A stretch of DNA of 64,000 bases, taken from Sphingobacterium olei. GTDB lineage: Bacteria; Bacteroidota; Bacteroidia; Sphingobacteriales; Sphingobacteriaceae. The stretch's first letter is position 1; every line of letters begins with the position of its first letter. This document shows, piece by piece, positions 17,676-26,701 of the stretch. The translations under genes were made by a program, and so were the position numbers. The notes under the pieces were generated by a model. That model searched no databases. It saw nothing but the letters and a program-made list of their open reading frames with translations, and was not told the origin of the DNA. The stretch is taken from contig NZ_SUME01000007.1 in NCBI RefSeq assembly GCF_005048855.1, forward strand, positions 186,001 to 250,000, in the 5' to 3' direction.

Positions 17676-20600
17676 TTAAAAAGTGAGTTGGACACCAAAA
17701 TTAGTTACAGCTAGCGGGGCAATTGACAGACTGGTATTCTCGGGATCCATACCTTGGTAATTTGTAATGGTTGCTAGGTTCTGCCCTTGCATATAAATTC
17801 TAAAATTCTGCATTCCCCATTTTTTGGTCCACGTCGGATTCAGTTGATACGATAACGACACATTTTTCAGGCGCAAGAAGAAAATATCTTCGTATGCTGC
17901 AGCATCCGTATTGCGCGCGCGTGCCTGAGCTGCCGCAGAAGTTGAATTTTGGGACAGCTTGTTGTAAAGCGCGTCAGACTGACCTTCATACTGCCATCGG
18001 CCATCATAGACATGCTGAGGAATATTACCGAGCGAACCTGGCAGATACACACCATTAACATTATATCGCAGACCATACTGTTGGGAGAAATGTAAAAAAA
18101 GGTCTAATTGCAGGCGCTTGTAAGTAAACGTATTTAAGAAACCTCCAAAAAAATCTCTACCTGTGTTAACCGCTTGGGTTTGATCAAGTGCTGTTAAGGA
18201 CATAATATTCGTGATCGGATCACCAAATCGGTTCTGGTAAACCATCACGCCGGTTTGCGGATCGATTCCGAGCGTAGGAAATACTTTTGCAATGGTAAGC
18301 GGCTCGTGGAGAATATACATATTCGCATTGGAAGATGACGCTAACGATGGATAATCAATAAGCTTATTACGTGGCACCGTCACATTAAAACTACTGCTCC
18401 AGCTGAAATTAGCTTTCGTGATATTTGTCGAATTAAGCTCCAGCTCCAATCCTGTATTTTGTACCGTAGCAGGTAAATTAAACGGGATGGATGTAAATCC
18501 TGCAACAGCTGAAATGGGATATCCGACCAACTGGTTGGAAGATCGGTTACGGTAATAGTTTACGTTTAATAGGAATCGATTATCTAGAAAGCCGAATTCA
18601 AGAGCTAAGTCCATCTTGCGGTTACTCTCCCATTGGAATTCCGTGTTGTACAAATTAGACGGTCGTAAACCAGCTCCATTAGCTCCGTAGTAAGGAAAAT
18701 TGGTCGACGCGGCCCGATATAACGATAGGTAACCGTAATTACCCACAGCATCGCTTCCGGTAATACCGTAACTGGCACGAAGCTTACCAAAGCTCAAAAA
18801 TGGAAGTGCGTCCTTAACACCGGCTTCCTCCGAAAATAGCCACGCGGCCCCTATCGCACCAAAATTACCGAACTGTTTCCCCGATCCAAATCGACTTGAT
18901 CCATCTCGGCGCGCCGTTACATTGGCGATGTATTTATTTTTGATATTATAGTTAACACGTAGGAACAATGCATTGTACCGATATTCCGAGTAGCTCGTAT
19001 TGGCAGAGGTTGAAGTGGCAAGAGACCTATCCCGCATCAGTACATCATCCACATAGCCCGACGTATAATTAAGCAATCCTTCCTGAACTGTATTTTGGAA
19101 AGTCGTGCCCAGTAGCACATCTATTTGATTTCCGAATAGCCTCGTCTTATAACCCAATTGCGGCTCCACATTCCACGTTTCGGTTGTATGATCGCCAAAT
19201 TCGGCTAATCGGCTCGATGGACCCGCAAAATACGCTGGGTTTTGTGCAGATTCAGGATTCAAAAAAAGCGTTTTGAATCGAAAATTCGAATATCCCATAT
19301 TCGCTTTGACCACTAATCCCTTCAGTATTTCGTAGGAAATAAGACCGTTTGTATTTAAGTTTGTTCCCTTAGCATCGTACGTATTCCGTAAGCTGGCAAG
19401 CGGATTAAAAAAATTGGTTCCGTCAAAATTTAAATTTCCGTCCGGAAGTAACAACGGAGGTGCTACCGGCGGAAGTGTCGTGGCCGCATTCAGCAGATCA
19501 TTAGCCGGAAGATTATTATTTTCCCTTAAAAAATTACCTGTGAATTGCGCGCTTAATCTATTGTCACTGGATCGATGTTGCAAGCTCACACGTGCTGAGC
19601 CCTTCGTATCTGCAAAGTCTCCAGGAAACACAGTGGTTTCTTTCCAGTAATTGCCGGCAATTGCATAGTTTGTATTTTTGTCTCCACCAGATAGTGTTGC
19701 CTGAAGGTTTGTGTACTCCGCCGTATTGCCAATAAGCTCATCCTGCCAATCCGTACTACGTGTCGTATCCCAAACAGTCAGGTCGTAAACCGCTGAGCTG
19801 GTCGTTTCGGTCGTCATATTATCGTTGCGCAGCGCCTCGTAACGCATATCTAAGTAGTCTCGTCGATTCAGTACATCCATCTTTCGCGCTAGTTTTCCAA
19901 AACCAGTCGACATATTGAGATCAAGCCGACTCTGGCCTGCTTTACCTTTCTTTGTGGTAATAAGCACAACACCATTTGCTCCCCTTGAACCGTAAATCGC
20001 GGTAGCATCTGCGTCTTTTAACACTTCAACCGATTCGATATCTGCCGGATTGAGCGAATTAAATGGACTCGAATTTCCTCCTGCGGGAGGCCTATAGGTT
20101 GATTGCGATGTTGTTGTCGTCGCATTGTTTAAGAATGGTACTCCGTCGATTAAAAACAAAGGATCATTAGCACTGGCCGAAAGACTATTTTGCCCACGTA
20201 TACGTACGCGCACCGCACCGCCTGGTACACCGGTCTGCTGTGTGATATCCAACCCCGGTACACGACCGGTAAGCGCAGTCAATACATTCCCCACAGGTTG
20301 CTTTTCGATCGTTTCGGCTTTCACGCTACCCACCGATCCGGTATTTAACCTTTTCGTCGTCGTACCATAAGCGATGATCTGCACCTCATCAAGAGTAGAA
20401 TTGGATGGCACGAGAACTACCGTTCCGATATCTTCGACCGCCTTTACCTCGCGTGGCAGGTGCCCTATTAAGGTAATTGCCAGGGTCACATTCCGATCTA
20501 CATTATTTAAGGTAAATACGCCATCATTTGCTGTTGCTGTAGATCGGTTACTTCCTTTGATGGTTACCAGCACCCCTCCCAAGGCCTCTCCTTTGTCGTT

Positions 20601-21029
20601 TACTATTTTCCCCCGTACGGTAATTTGATTTGATTGCTGTTCAGCTGTGGGGCGCATCTTGATAGGCGACCGTTGGATAACAAAGGTACGCTCATGCAGC
20701 GTTACCGTCAAATTTCCACCAGCTGATGAAATACACGATTCGATCGCTATTCGCGCAGGTGTGTTCTTAAAATCAGCATTGATATACTTTGTGTCATCAA
20801 AAAATTCAGGAATATAGAACACATCGTAGCCTGTCTGTCTTTTAATTTCTTTGAATACGTGTTTAATAGTGACCTTGTTCTTACGCAAGGTGACATGCTG
20901 TGCCCATCCGATAGCCTGCACCTGCATGGCCACAACAAATAATAAGATAGCGGTTAGTTTCATTGCGAGCGAACATCTAGGAAAAACATGCCCTGCTCCG
21001 AGCACATCTTTCATGTAAAATCTGTACAT
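17676..21029 (-). CDS. SusC/RagA-family TonB-linked outer-membrane transporter with STN domain
   Basis: An 1117-residue protein. A signal region (to about 44, IGWAQ) is followed by an STN domain (VTIKHVFKEIKRQTGYDVFYIPEF), a carboxypeptidase-regulatory-like domain (ITVRGKIVNDKGEALGGVLVTI), the SusC signature VQIIAYGTTTKRLNTGSVGSV, a plug with DATAIYGSRGANGVVLITTKKG and a long barrel ending in FGVQLTF. The STN domain fits with the FecR and sigma genes upstream. With SusD it should import a ligand too large for porins, such as an oligopeptide or glycan. Confidence 0.94.
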   Translation of the reverse strand: MYRFYMKDVLGAGHVFPRCSLAMKLTAILLFVVAMQVQAIGWAQHVTLRKNKVTIKHVFKEIKRQTGYDVFYIPEFFDDTKYINADFKNTPARIAIESCISSAGGNLTVTLHERTFVIQRSPIKMRPTAEQQSNQITVRGKIVNDKGEALGGVLVTIKGSNRSTATANDGVFTLNNVDRNVTLAITLIGHLPREVKAVEDIGTVVLVPSNSTLDEVQIIAYGTTTKRLNTGSVGSVKAETIEKQPVGNVLTALTGRVPGLDITQQTGVPGGAVRVRIRGQNSLSASANDPLFLIDGVPFLNNATTTTSQSTYRPPAGGNSSPFNSLNPADIESVEVLKDADATAIYGSRGANGVVLITTKKGKAGQSRLDLNMSTGFGKLARKMDVLNRRDYLDMRYEALRNDNMTTETTSSAVYDLTVWDTTRSTDWQDELIGNTAEYTNLQATLSGGDKNTNYAIAGNYWKETTVFPGDFADTKGSARVSLQHRSSDNRLSAQFTGNFLRENNNLPANDLLNAATTLPPVAPPLLLPDGNLNFDGTNFFNPLASLRNTYDAKGTNLNTNGLISYEILKGLVVKANMGYSNFRFKTLFLNPESAQNPAYFAGPSSRLAEFGDHTTETWNVEPQLGYKTRLFGNQIDVLLGTTFQNTVQEGLLNYTSGYVDDVLMRDRSLATSTSANTSYSEYRYNALFLRVNYNIKNKYIANVTARRDGSSRFGSGKQFGNFGAIGAAWLFSEEAGVKDALPFLSFGKLRASYGITGSDAVGNYGYLSLYRAASTNFPYYGANGAGLRPSNLYNTEFQWESNRKMDLALEFGFLDNRFLLNVNYYRNRSSNQLVGYPISAVAGFTSIPFNLPATVQNTGLELELNSTNITKANFSWSSSFNVTVPRNKLIDYPSLASSSNANMYILHEPLTIAKVFPTLGIDPQTGVMVYQNRFGDPITNIMSLTALDQTQAVNTGRDFFGGFLNTFTYKRLQLDLFLHFSQQYGLRYNVNGVYLPGSLGNIPQHVYDGRWQYEGQSDALYNKLSQNSTSAAAQARARNTDAAAYEDIFFLRLKNVSLSYQLNPTWTKKWGMQNFRIYMQGQNLATITNYQGMDPENTSLSIAPLAVTNFGVQLTF

Positions 21030-21086
21030 TTAAAAATCTGTTTTAGGTTAAGAAAGTTATCGAACTAAATCCGAGACAGTAATCCG

Positions 21087-21113
21087 ACCGAAGGTGTTGC
21101 AAGCGCCTTCGGT
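21087..21113 (-). terminator. Hairpin between fecR-like and susC-like genes
   Basis: Arms ACCGAAGGTG (21087-21096) and CGCCTTCGGT (21104-21113) pair over ten positions, one of them G-U, around a seven-base loop. It lies in the 154-bp gap between the FecR gene and SusC. Only the plus strand has a T-run after it, so in the reading direction it is more likely an attenuator or processing stem. Confidence 0.45.
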
Positions 21114-21183
21114 TTTATCTCTATGTTATCCGCCGGTTAAGGACCTCTTTGTTTTCTTTTCATTGTTTTTAGGTTAATTCATA

Positions 21184-22335
21184 TTATTTAGGTAAGCTGA
21201 CAACTACCTTTCTTCCTTCAATCTGAAAATTGAAGGAACCGGTGAGTTCAAGTGTTTTTAGTATAGTTGCTAGTTTGTCGTATTTTGAGATCGTCCCTGC
21301 AAGCGGTATGGCTTTCAATTTAGTACCTTGATATACGATATCTACATCATACCAGCGTGCGATCTCCTGCATGCCTTCTTCCAATGTTTTCCCCGAGAAG
21401 CTAAAATAACCGTTCTTCCAAGCAACAGATTCTTCCGTATCTATGTGGAGTATTCGCATAGATTGGCCATTTTTCCTAAGTTGTTGCCCAGGTTGAAGGA
21501 TATACGATTCGGAGGTTCCTGTTGCAGACAGTTTTATGCTACCTTCGAGGAGTGTAGTTTTGGATATGTGCGATGTGGTATAGGCATTAAGATTAAATTT
21601 TGTACCCAACACTTCAATCTTCTGTCCATTGGATTCTACAACAAAAGGCTTAGCTTTATCTTTGGCTATCTCGAAATAACCTTCGCCAGTGAGGCTCACT
21701 TTCCGTTCGCTTCGCCCGGCAAAACTGGATGGATAACGCAGACTGGACGCGGCATTAAGCCATACCTTACTGCCATCAGGTAGGGTTACTTGGTACTGGC
21801 CTCCGTTAGGTGTCTGTAATAGGTTAACTTCTTCAGCATGCACGTTTTCATTCGCTTCAATAAGCTCGTACGTCAACTCCCCATCTTCACTTTTCTTGAT
21901 CCGCACATTGGCTTCCTGCGCAATATTACCGGTAGTCCTTTCGTCCAGCGCTATTTTCGTTCCGTTACTTAAGGTGAGGTATGCCTTGTCGCTACCAGGC
22001 ACAATCTCGTCCTGTAGCGGTTTATTGACCAGTACATTGTCCTTCGGATCGGAAAAATCAATCCAGTAAAAAAAGATAAATACGGTTAAAATAGCCGCCG
22101 CAGCCGATAGCGCAAACCAAAGTCGCCTCTTCGAGCTAGCCGGCCTAAATTGAGCATGGGATAAAATAACGGGCAATGCCTTATTCATCTTATCTTCCAA
22201 ATCGTTGGGATAAGCTGGGAGTTCATTTTTGCGCGCTAATTCGAGATACCACGCCTCGATGAGTAGACGTTCGTCTTCTGATGCGGTACCTTGTACATAC
22301 CTATCAAGCGTATTCTTGTCGATCTTGCCTTTCAT
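21184..22335 (-). CDS. FecR-family anti-sigma factor
   Basis: A 383-residue inner-membrane regulator: N-terminal sigma-binding part (DRYVQGTASEDERLLIEAWYLE), one membrane helix (LWFALSAAAAILTVFIFFYWI, about 72-92), the FecR domain (VTLPDGSKVWLNAASSLRYPSSF, GEGYFEIAKDKAKPFVVE) and a C-terminal DUF4974 domain (GKTLEEGMQEIARWYDVDIVY) that meets the receptor's STN domain. It lies between its sigma gene and SusC. Confidence 0.93.
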   Translation of the reverse strand: MKGKIDKNTLDRYVQGTASEDERLLIEAWYLELARKNELPAYPNDLEDKMNKALPVILSHAQFRPASSKRRLWFALSAAAAILTVFIFFYWIDFSDPKDNVLVNKPLQDEIVPGSDKAYLTLSNGTKIALDERTTGNIAQEANVRIKKSEDGELTYELIEANENVHAEEVNLLQTPNGGQYQVTLPDGSKVWLNAASSLRYPSSFAGRSERKVSLTGEGYFEIAKDKAKPFVVESNGQKIEVLGTKFNLNAYTTSHISKTTLLEGSIKLSATGTSESYILQPGQQLRKNGQSMRILHIDTEESVAWKNGYFSFSGKTLEEGMQEIARWYDVDIVYQGTKLKAIPLAGTISKYDKLATILKTLELTGSFNFQIEGRKVVVSLPK

Positions 22336-22423
22336 ATTTACTATGGGTATTTACGTTAAGGAACTTATCTTGCGCACAGGGGGGACAAGATTCTTAAAAA
22401 AAATGCAGATGGTAAAAAGTTGG

Positions 22424-23008
22424 CTATCGGAAGAGGTGAAGAAACGCTAGAAATAAATACGGACGATCTTTTAATGCTAAACGCAGTTGCTTTAAAGCAC
22501 GCTTAATCTGCTCCCGTACGCTGCTCTCGGCAATTCCCAACATATCCGCAATCTCCTTATGGGAGTACATCTCTTTACGGCTCAGGTTAAATATATGTTG
22601 CATCCGGGGTGGCATTCGCGCTATCTCTGATTCGATTTCATGCACCAATTCTTTGTACAGTATAACATCATCTACCTCCGAACGAGCGTCCGTCACGAAT
22701 AGCGAGAGATCTGCCAAATAAGCGGATTTCACTTTTTCCTTTCTAAATTGGTTTAGTACATTATGCCTTACTGCGCCATATAAATAGGATGATACATGTC
22801 CCGCTACTTTGATAAGAGGCGCATTTTGCCACAGCCAGGTAAACGTTTCCTGTACGACATCTTCTGCAAGGCGTTCGTCCTGCAGCATACGGTATACATG
22901 CAAATAAAGCAACGGCCAGTATTTTTTATACAAAATAGCGAAAGCTTCGTGATTTCCATCGGAAATCTCCGCCATTAAGTCGTTATCTTGATTAAAATCG
23001 TTGGTCAT
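22424..23008 (-). CDS. ECF-type RNA polymerase sigma factor
   Basis: A 194-residue sigma factor with region 2 (DERLAEDVVQETFTWLWQNA) and region 4 (YSHKEIADMLGIAESSVREQIKRAL). The ATG at 23008 is preferred over an adjacent GTG at 23011. It heads the sigma-FecR-SusC-SusD locus that runs leftward to the ABC genes. Its C-terminal tail (YLFLAFLHLFR) is hydrophobic, as in many FecI-like factors of this phylum. Confidence 0.93.
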   Translation of the reverse strand: MTNDFNQDNDLMAEISDGNHEAFAILYKKYWPLLYLHVYRMLQDERLAEDVVQETFTWLWQNAPLIKVAGHVSSYLYGAVRHNVLNQFRKEKVKSAYLADLSLFVTDARSEVDDVILYKELVHEIESEIARMPPRMQHIFNLSRKEMYSHKEIADMLGIAESSVREQIKRALKQLRLALKDRPYLFLAFLHLFR

Positions 23009-23104
23009 CACAATTATTTACGCCGCTAAGGTAAAAAAATTATAATTTAAATCTTCTTCTATCCCGACACAACTCCAAAATATAAAAAAATCATTTAATG
23101 TCCA

Positions 23105-23842
23105 TCATTTATCGACATGAAATGTATGACCGATCCGCTTTTCCGCACGATCAGTCACGAAAATATGGACATGATAGTGTCCACTCGGCGCTTCTGCTAG
23201 ATTTAGCGTTTTATTCAAGGTGTAATTTGTCAATCCTACTAGCCCGGCTTCCGTAAATGCATATTTCCGTGTCCATGCTGCAGACTGCACTTCGATATAA
23301 ATTTCTTGCAAGCCAGATGGAATCTTAATATCCGCTGTTACCGCTAATACATCACCGCTTAAGCTAATTTCAGCATTCGCTATCTGAGGAATGAGTGGAT
23401 CTTTAAGAATAGTTAAAGATCCTTTATACCGAGTCTGTTCCCCATTTTCGTCGTATGCGATAAAAAGCACATCATAAACTCCCGCTCTCGCGTTCTCAGG
23501 AATGTAAATATGCTCATGAAAATGTAAACTTTCCGCGCCAGACACATTCTCGGTAAATGTCTGGCTGAATATCCATCCATGCCCTGATATGCTCGGCGTA
23601 ATCTGAATCTTCAACTGCTTTATTTTTGTACTTGCGGTTACTTTCGCCTCGAGATGTAAGTCGCCATTTACGTAAGCTGTCCTACTGTCATTTGTACCTA
23701 TCTCTACATCCGAAATTTGCAATACAGTTCTCGTATCAATAGGTTCTGGCTGCGCATCCTTCTCCTTCGCACAATTCACGAACAAAAACGGAAAAGCAAA
23801 TAAAATAACATAGCGGAAGATAGCGCACTTTTTTGTCGTCAT
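23105..23842 (-). CDS. DUF4625-like lipoprotein, two domains
   Basis: A 245-residue lipoprotein (lipobox FVNC, then AKEKD). Two beta-sandwich-like repeats follow: the first carries YVNGDLHLEAKV and LHFHEHIYIPENARAGVYDVLF, the second a diverged copy ending in APSGHYHVHIFVTD. The conserved HLE and HEH positions are candidate metal ligands. It is the last gene of the unit ZIP-DUF4625-DUF4625-DUF4625 and stands 95 bp before an unrelated sigma gene. The DUF4625 name is from motif memory, not a search; a role in zinc handling is inferred from neighbours. Confidence 0.75.
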   Translation of the reverse strand: MTTKKCAIFRYVILFAFPFLFVNCAKEKDAQPEPIDTRTVLQISDVEIGTNDSRTAYVNGDLHLEAKVTASTKIKQLKIQITPSISGHGWIFSQTFTENVSGAESLHFHEHIYIPENARAGVYDVLFIAYDENGEQTRYKGSLTILKDPLIPQIANAEISLSGDVLAVTADIKIPSGLQEIYIEVQSAAWTRKYAFTEAGLVGLTNYTLNKTLNLAEAPSGHYHVHIFVTDRAEKRIGHTFHVDK

Positions 23843-23866
23843 TTCTTACTAGATTAGTCGGTGTGG

Positions 23867-24871
23867 CTACTGCTGTAACTTATAAGTACCAAAATAAAAC
23901 AACCCCTGCGATCTGAAAACAGTAAGCGAGTCGCCGCTAACGAAACCTAATTCTGTTCCCCCTGCACTGTTCTTAAATTTAAAAGCGCTGTTATTAATAT
24001 TTTCAAACGCGTTAATAGGTTCTGCCGCAGCAGCCGTCTCCGCTGCACCGTAGTGACTACCCGTTGCATTGAATTTATAATACCAATCGGCTTTGTTGCT
24101 CGCAGGCCCCATTTTAAACTCTTCACCTCTAAATGTTTTACCGGCAAACTGGTTCTGTTCATTTATAGCCAAAAGTACACCGGTGGTTTTATACACCATA
24201 GACAGGGCTCTGTAATAAGCAGAGGTAAGCTCATGCTTCTCATTTATTGCAAATCTGGCAGTGCGGTAGTTATTGGGATCGCTAATCGTAACGAGGAGCG
24301 AATCGGACGTCAGCTCGTATTCGCCCACAAGATCGTTGCCCGACCCCATGAAGACGGCTTTATTATCTTCCAATAACCTAATAAAATACACACTATTATA
24401 AGATCCACTTGCCGGTGAAAGCGTACCTGCCACAAAATGTTCAGTAATATCAAATGCTTTTTCGAGTGTCAACTCCGACTCAACGGTAGTCTTATTTCCC
24501 ACGTTATCCGTCACCGTAAAATCGAGGTGATAGGCACCCGCAGGTGCATCAGCAGGAATGTCAATATGTTCGTGAAATAAGGTATTCCTTACGCCGATAT
24601 ACGGTCCGTCATTGTAAGATTTCAGGATTTTAAAATTGCCAGCTTCCTGATGGATTTCAATCTCTATTTTAGCAATGAGGCCTACAGCGATTATATCGCC
24701 TTCTAAATGCAGGTCGGATCCCACAACTACCTTTTTGCTGTTTGACGCCCCAATCTCGGACAAATTAATCACTGGGGCTTCAACCAATTCTACCTTGTCG
24801 TCTTTACAAGATGTAATGACTCCACCTAAACTTAATAGTAGAAATAGAAGATAAATCGTATTTTTTTTCAT
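23867..24871 (-). CDS. DUF4625-like lipoprotein with an extra C-terminal domain
   Basis: A 334-residue lipoprotein; the ATG at 24871 starts the signal MKKNTIYLLFLLLSLGGVITSC. One DUF4625-like domain (VVGSDLHLEGDI, LFHEHIDIPADAPAGAYHLDFTVTDNVG; to about 145) is followed by about 190 residues unlike the others, starting at HFVAGTLSPASGSYNSVYFIRL. This second part reads as a beta-rich fold with conserved-looking Trp/Tyr positions, possibly a small barrel, and contains no His cluster. It is the third gene of the ZIP-led unit. The C-terminal part is not recognised. Confidence 0.72.
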   Translation of the reverse strand: MKKNTIYLLFLLLSLGGVITSCKDDKVELVEAPVINLSEIGASNSKKVVVGSDLHLEGDIIAVGLIAKIEIEIHQEAGNFKILKSYNDGPYIGVRNTLFHEHIDIPADAPAGAYHLDFTVTDNVGNKTTVESELTLEKAFDITEHFVAGTLSPASGSYNSVYFIRLLEDNKAVFMGSGNDLVGEYELTSDSLLVTISDPNNYRTARFAINEKHELTSAYYRALSMVYKTTGVLLAINEQNQFAGKTFRGEEFKMGPASNKADWYYKFNATGSHYGAAETAAAAEPINAFENINNSAFKFKNSAGGTELGFVSGDSLTVFRSQGLFYFGTYKLQQ

Positions 24872-24909
24872 GTGAATTTTAGTTTTTAATGTCAAATAAT
24901 TGCGTTATT

Positions 24910-25656
24910 TTACTTCTTCTCAAAACTGCCGCGCGTTTCAAAGGTCCGATCTTGCTGATCTTTTACCTGTAGCACGACCTCATACTTACCTTTTGGCACA
25001 TCAGCTACTTTAAGGTGTTCATGGAAGTTGTATTCCAATTTGCCTACCATGCTTGCCTTGTCGAATGGATACTCCTTACTCCAGGAATCCCCTATTATGC
25101 TAATCGTAACCGATTTGATCGTTTTGGCTGCACTCAGCTGGCTTTCCAGATGTAGATCTGTACCATCGGCGTTAATGCCTACCTCCAGTTTGGATGCAAG
25201 TGGTATCGAACTATCCACCGATATATTAAAATCAACAGTTGATTCGACTTCGGTCAAATCCGCATATATAACCTTCATTTTCAAATGGTAATCCCCTACC
25301 TTAGCATCCATTGGAATAGGGATAGCCTCTTTAAAATCGGCTGATTTCTGTCCTGCAAGTCCGTCTCGATACCGCTGTAAAAAATTCCAGTCCGATCCCG
25401 ATTTCGGCGAAATAGCCAGTTCAATTTCCTTAATATCTTTATCACCCTTCACTTTCGCCACTACAGGCATAGCAATTCCAGCAAAACCCTTCGGGTCGCT
25501 ATCCGTACCCACTTTTAGATCCCTAATCGCTGTATCGTTGGCGCTATGACAACTGTACAGTACGCCAAGTCCGATAAAGAGCAATACAATACATGTAATA
25601 TATCTACATGCTGCGGGCAATAGATATTCTTTAAAAAACTTGATAATGTTATTCAT
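24910..25656 (-). CDS. DUF4625-like lipoprotein, two domains
   Basis: A 248-residue lipoprotein with a longer N terminus (MNNIIKFFKEYLLPAACRYI) before the signal helix and lipobox LYSC. The ATG at 25656 overlaps the end of the ZIP transporter gene by eight bases, so translation is coupled. The first domain lacks the HEH motif (it reads ADFKEAIPIPMDAKVGDYHL), whereas the second has GTDLHLESQL and YNFHEHLKVADVPKGKYEVVL. Upstream in-frame codons merely read through the His tail of the ZIP gene in another frame and are not part of this protein. Confidence 0.74.
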   Translation of the reverse strand: MNNIIKFFKEYLLPAACRYITCIVLLFIGLGVLYSCHSANDTAIRDLKVGTDSDPKGFAGIAMPVVAKVKGDKDIKEIELAISPKSGSDWNFLQRYRDGLAGQKSADFKEAIPIPMDAKVGDYHLKMKVIYADLTEVESTVDFNISVDSSIPLASKLEVGINADGTDLHLESQLSAAKTIKSVTISIIGDSWSKEYPFDKASMVGKLEYNFHEHLKVADVPKGKYEVVLQVKDQQDRTFETRGSFEKK

Positions 25657-26521
25657 GATTGTGTTTGTTATGGGTTTCATCCTTTTCCTCGTGCTCATGT
25701 CCATGATGGTTGTGGTCATGGTCATGATCGTCATGGCTGTGACCGTGGCCATGTTCATGTTCGCCATGCTGATGATGACTATGATCGTGGCCGTCAAAAA
25801 ACAGATTTCCAACCGCAAGTAAGAGTCCGATAAACACAGCTAACATTTTCCGCTTGTTAAACGTATGGTGGTCTGCCGATCCCGATTCAAATAAGATCGT
25901 CGTCGAGACATGCAGAAAAATACCGATTACCACCGCCATGATTTTATCGTAGTAGAGGTGGATGTCGCCAATACTTCCCTCGCTGATTCCCTTACTGGCC
26001 AGAAATCCCAGGGGGGTCATGAAGGCAAAAATCAATAAGCAGATGGCTATTTTCCTTTTCGACAAGTTGGTTGCAATCAGCAAGCTGCCCAACGCAAATG
26101 CTGCAGGTATATGGTGGATCGAAATACCAAATACCAGCTGGGATTGCTGACCGGAAGCCAATGGCATACCTTCCAAAAATGCATGCAGACATAGACTGAT
26201 CATAATGGCCAAAGGAAATGCACTGTGATTTCCATGGTGCACATGGCCGTGTTCAATCCCCTGTGAGAAATGTTCCAACACCAACTGAAAGATAAAGCCA
26301 CCCAATATATAGAGGCCTATCGTCGATCCGGCGGTTTCGTTTCCTTGATAGACATGTGGAATGAGGTGCAGTACGGTAATTCCAAATAGGTACGCACCAC
26401 TAAACGAAAGAATAAGCTTAAGAAGTGAGGTACTGTCTCTTTTCACGAAAAAAACCGATAGACCGCTCAATAAAGCTGGTAGAAATAAGATTAAAATAAT
26501 AAGTAAAGGATGCATGAGCAT
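25649..26521 (-). CDS. ZIP-family divalent metal transporter with His-rich C-terminal tail
   Basis: A 290-residue inner-membrane protein with about eight membrane helices. The ZIP metal site is visible as His113-xxx-Glu117 in LCLHAFLEGMP and His136-His137-x-Pro in SIHHIPAAFAL. A first His loop (EHGHVHHGNH, 90-99) lies between helices, and residues 245-290 form a tail of nearly 20 His with Asp and Glu. ZIP proteins move zinc or similar ions into the cytoplasm. Starts at 26521 or 26515 fit. A TGCAA-N5-TTGCA operator lies 52 bases upstream, consistent with zinc-responsive repression; the gene leads the unit with three DUF4625-like lipoproteins. Confidence 0.9.
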   Translation of the reverse strand: MLMHPLLIILILFLPALLSGLSVFFVKRDSTSLLKLILSFSGAYLFGITVLHLIPHVYQGNETAGSTIGLYILGGFIFQLVLEHFSQGIEHGHVHHGNHSAFPLAIMISLCLHAFLEGMPLASGQQSQLVFGISIHHIPAAFALGSLLIATNLSKRKIAICLLIFAFMTPLGFLASKGISEGSIGDIHLYYDKIMAVVIGIFLHVSTTILFESGSADHHTFNKRKMLAVFIGLLLAVGNLFFDGHDHSHHQHGEHEHGHGHSHDDHDHDHNHHGHEHEEKDETHNKHNHE

Positions 26522-26563
26522 AGTTTTTAGTATGATAATATTGTAATTTAATGTCGTCTCTTA

Positions 26564-26587
26564 CGAAAGTACTGCAACAAAGTTGCA
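26564..26587 (-). promoter_or_regulatory. Zur-type operator and -7 element before the ZIP gene
   Basis: TGCAACAAAGTTGCA at 26573-26587 is a perfect inverted repeat TGCAA-N5-TTGCA. Immediately downstream on the minus strand is TACTTTCG (26564-26571), one base off the Bacteroidota -7 consensus TAnnTTTG. The -33 match is poor. The same operator recurs at two other promoter regions of this island. Confidence 0.68.
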
Positions 26588-26701
26588 AATGTAAAATAAT
26601 ATTTAGTATTCTCCTAATATATTATCAATATGCCACCACAAGTGCTATAGAAGAACTCAAGTTGGTGCCTACGATTATTTGTTCCCGCTGACCACTATGG
26701 C

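Noticed and set aside
25657..25818. Longer N terminus for the DUF4625-like protein 24910-25656
   Set aside because: The extra Met/Thr/Ile-rich stretch is the His-tail coding sequence of the ZIP gene read in another frame; the lipoprotein signal starts at 25656.
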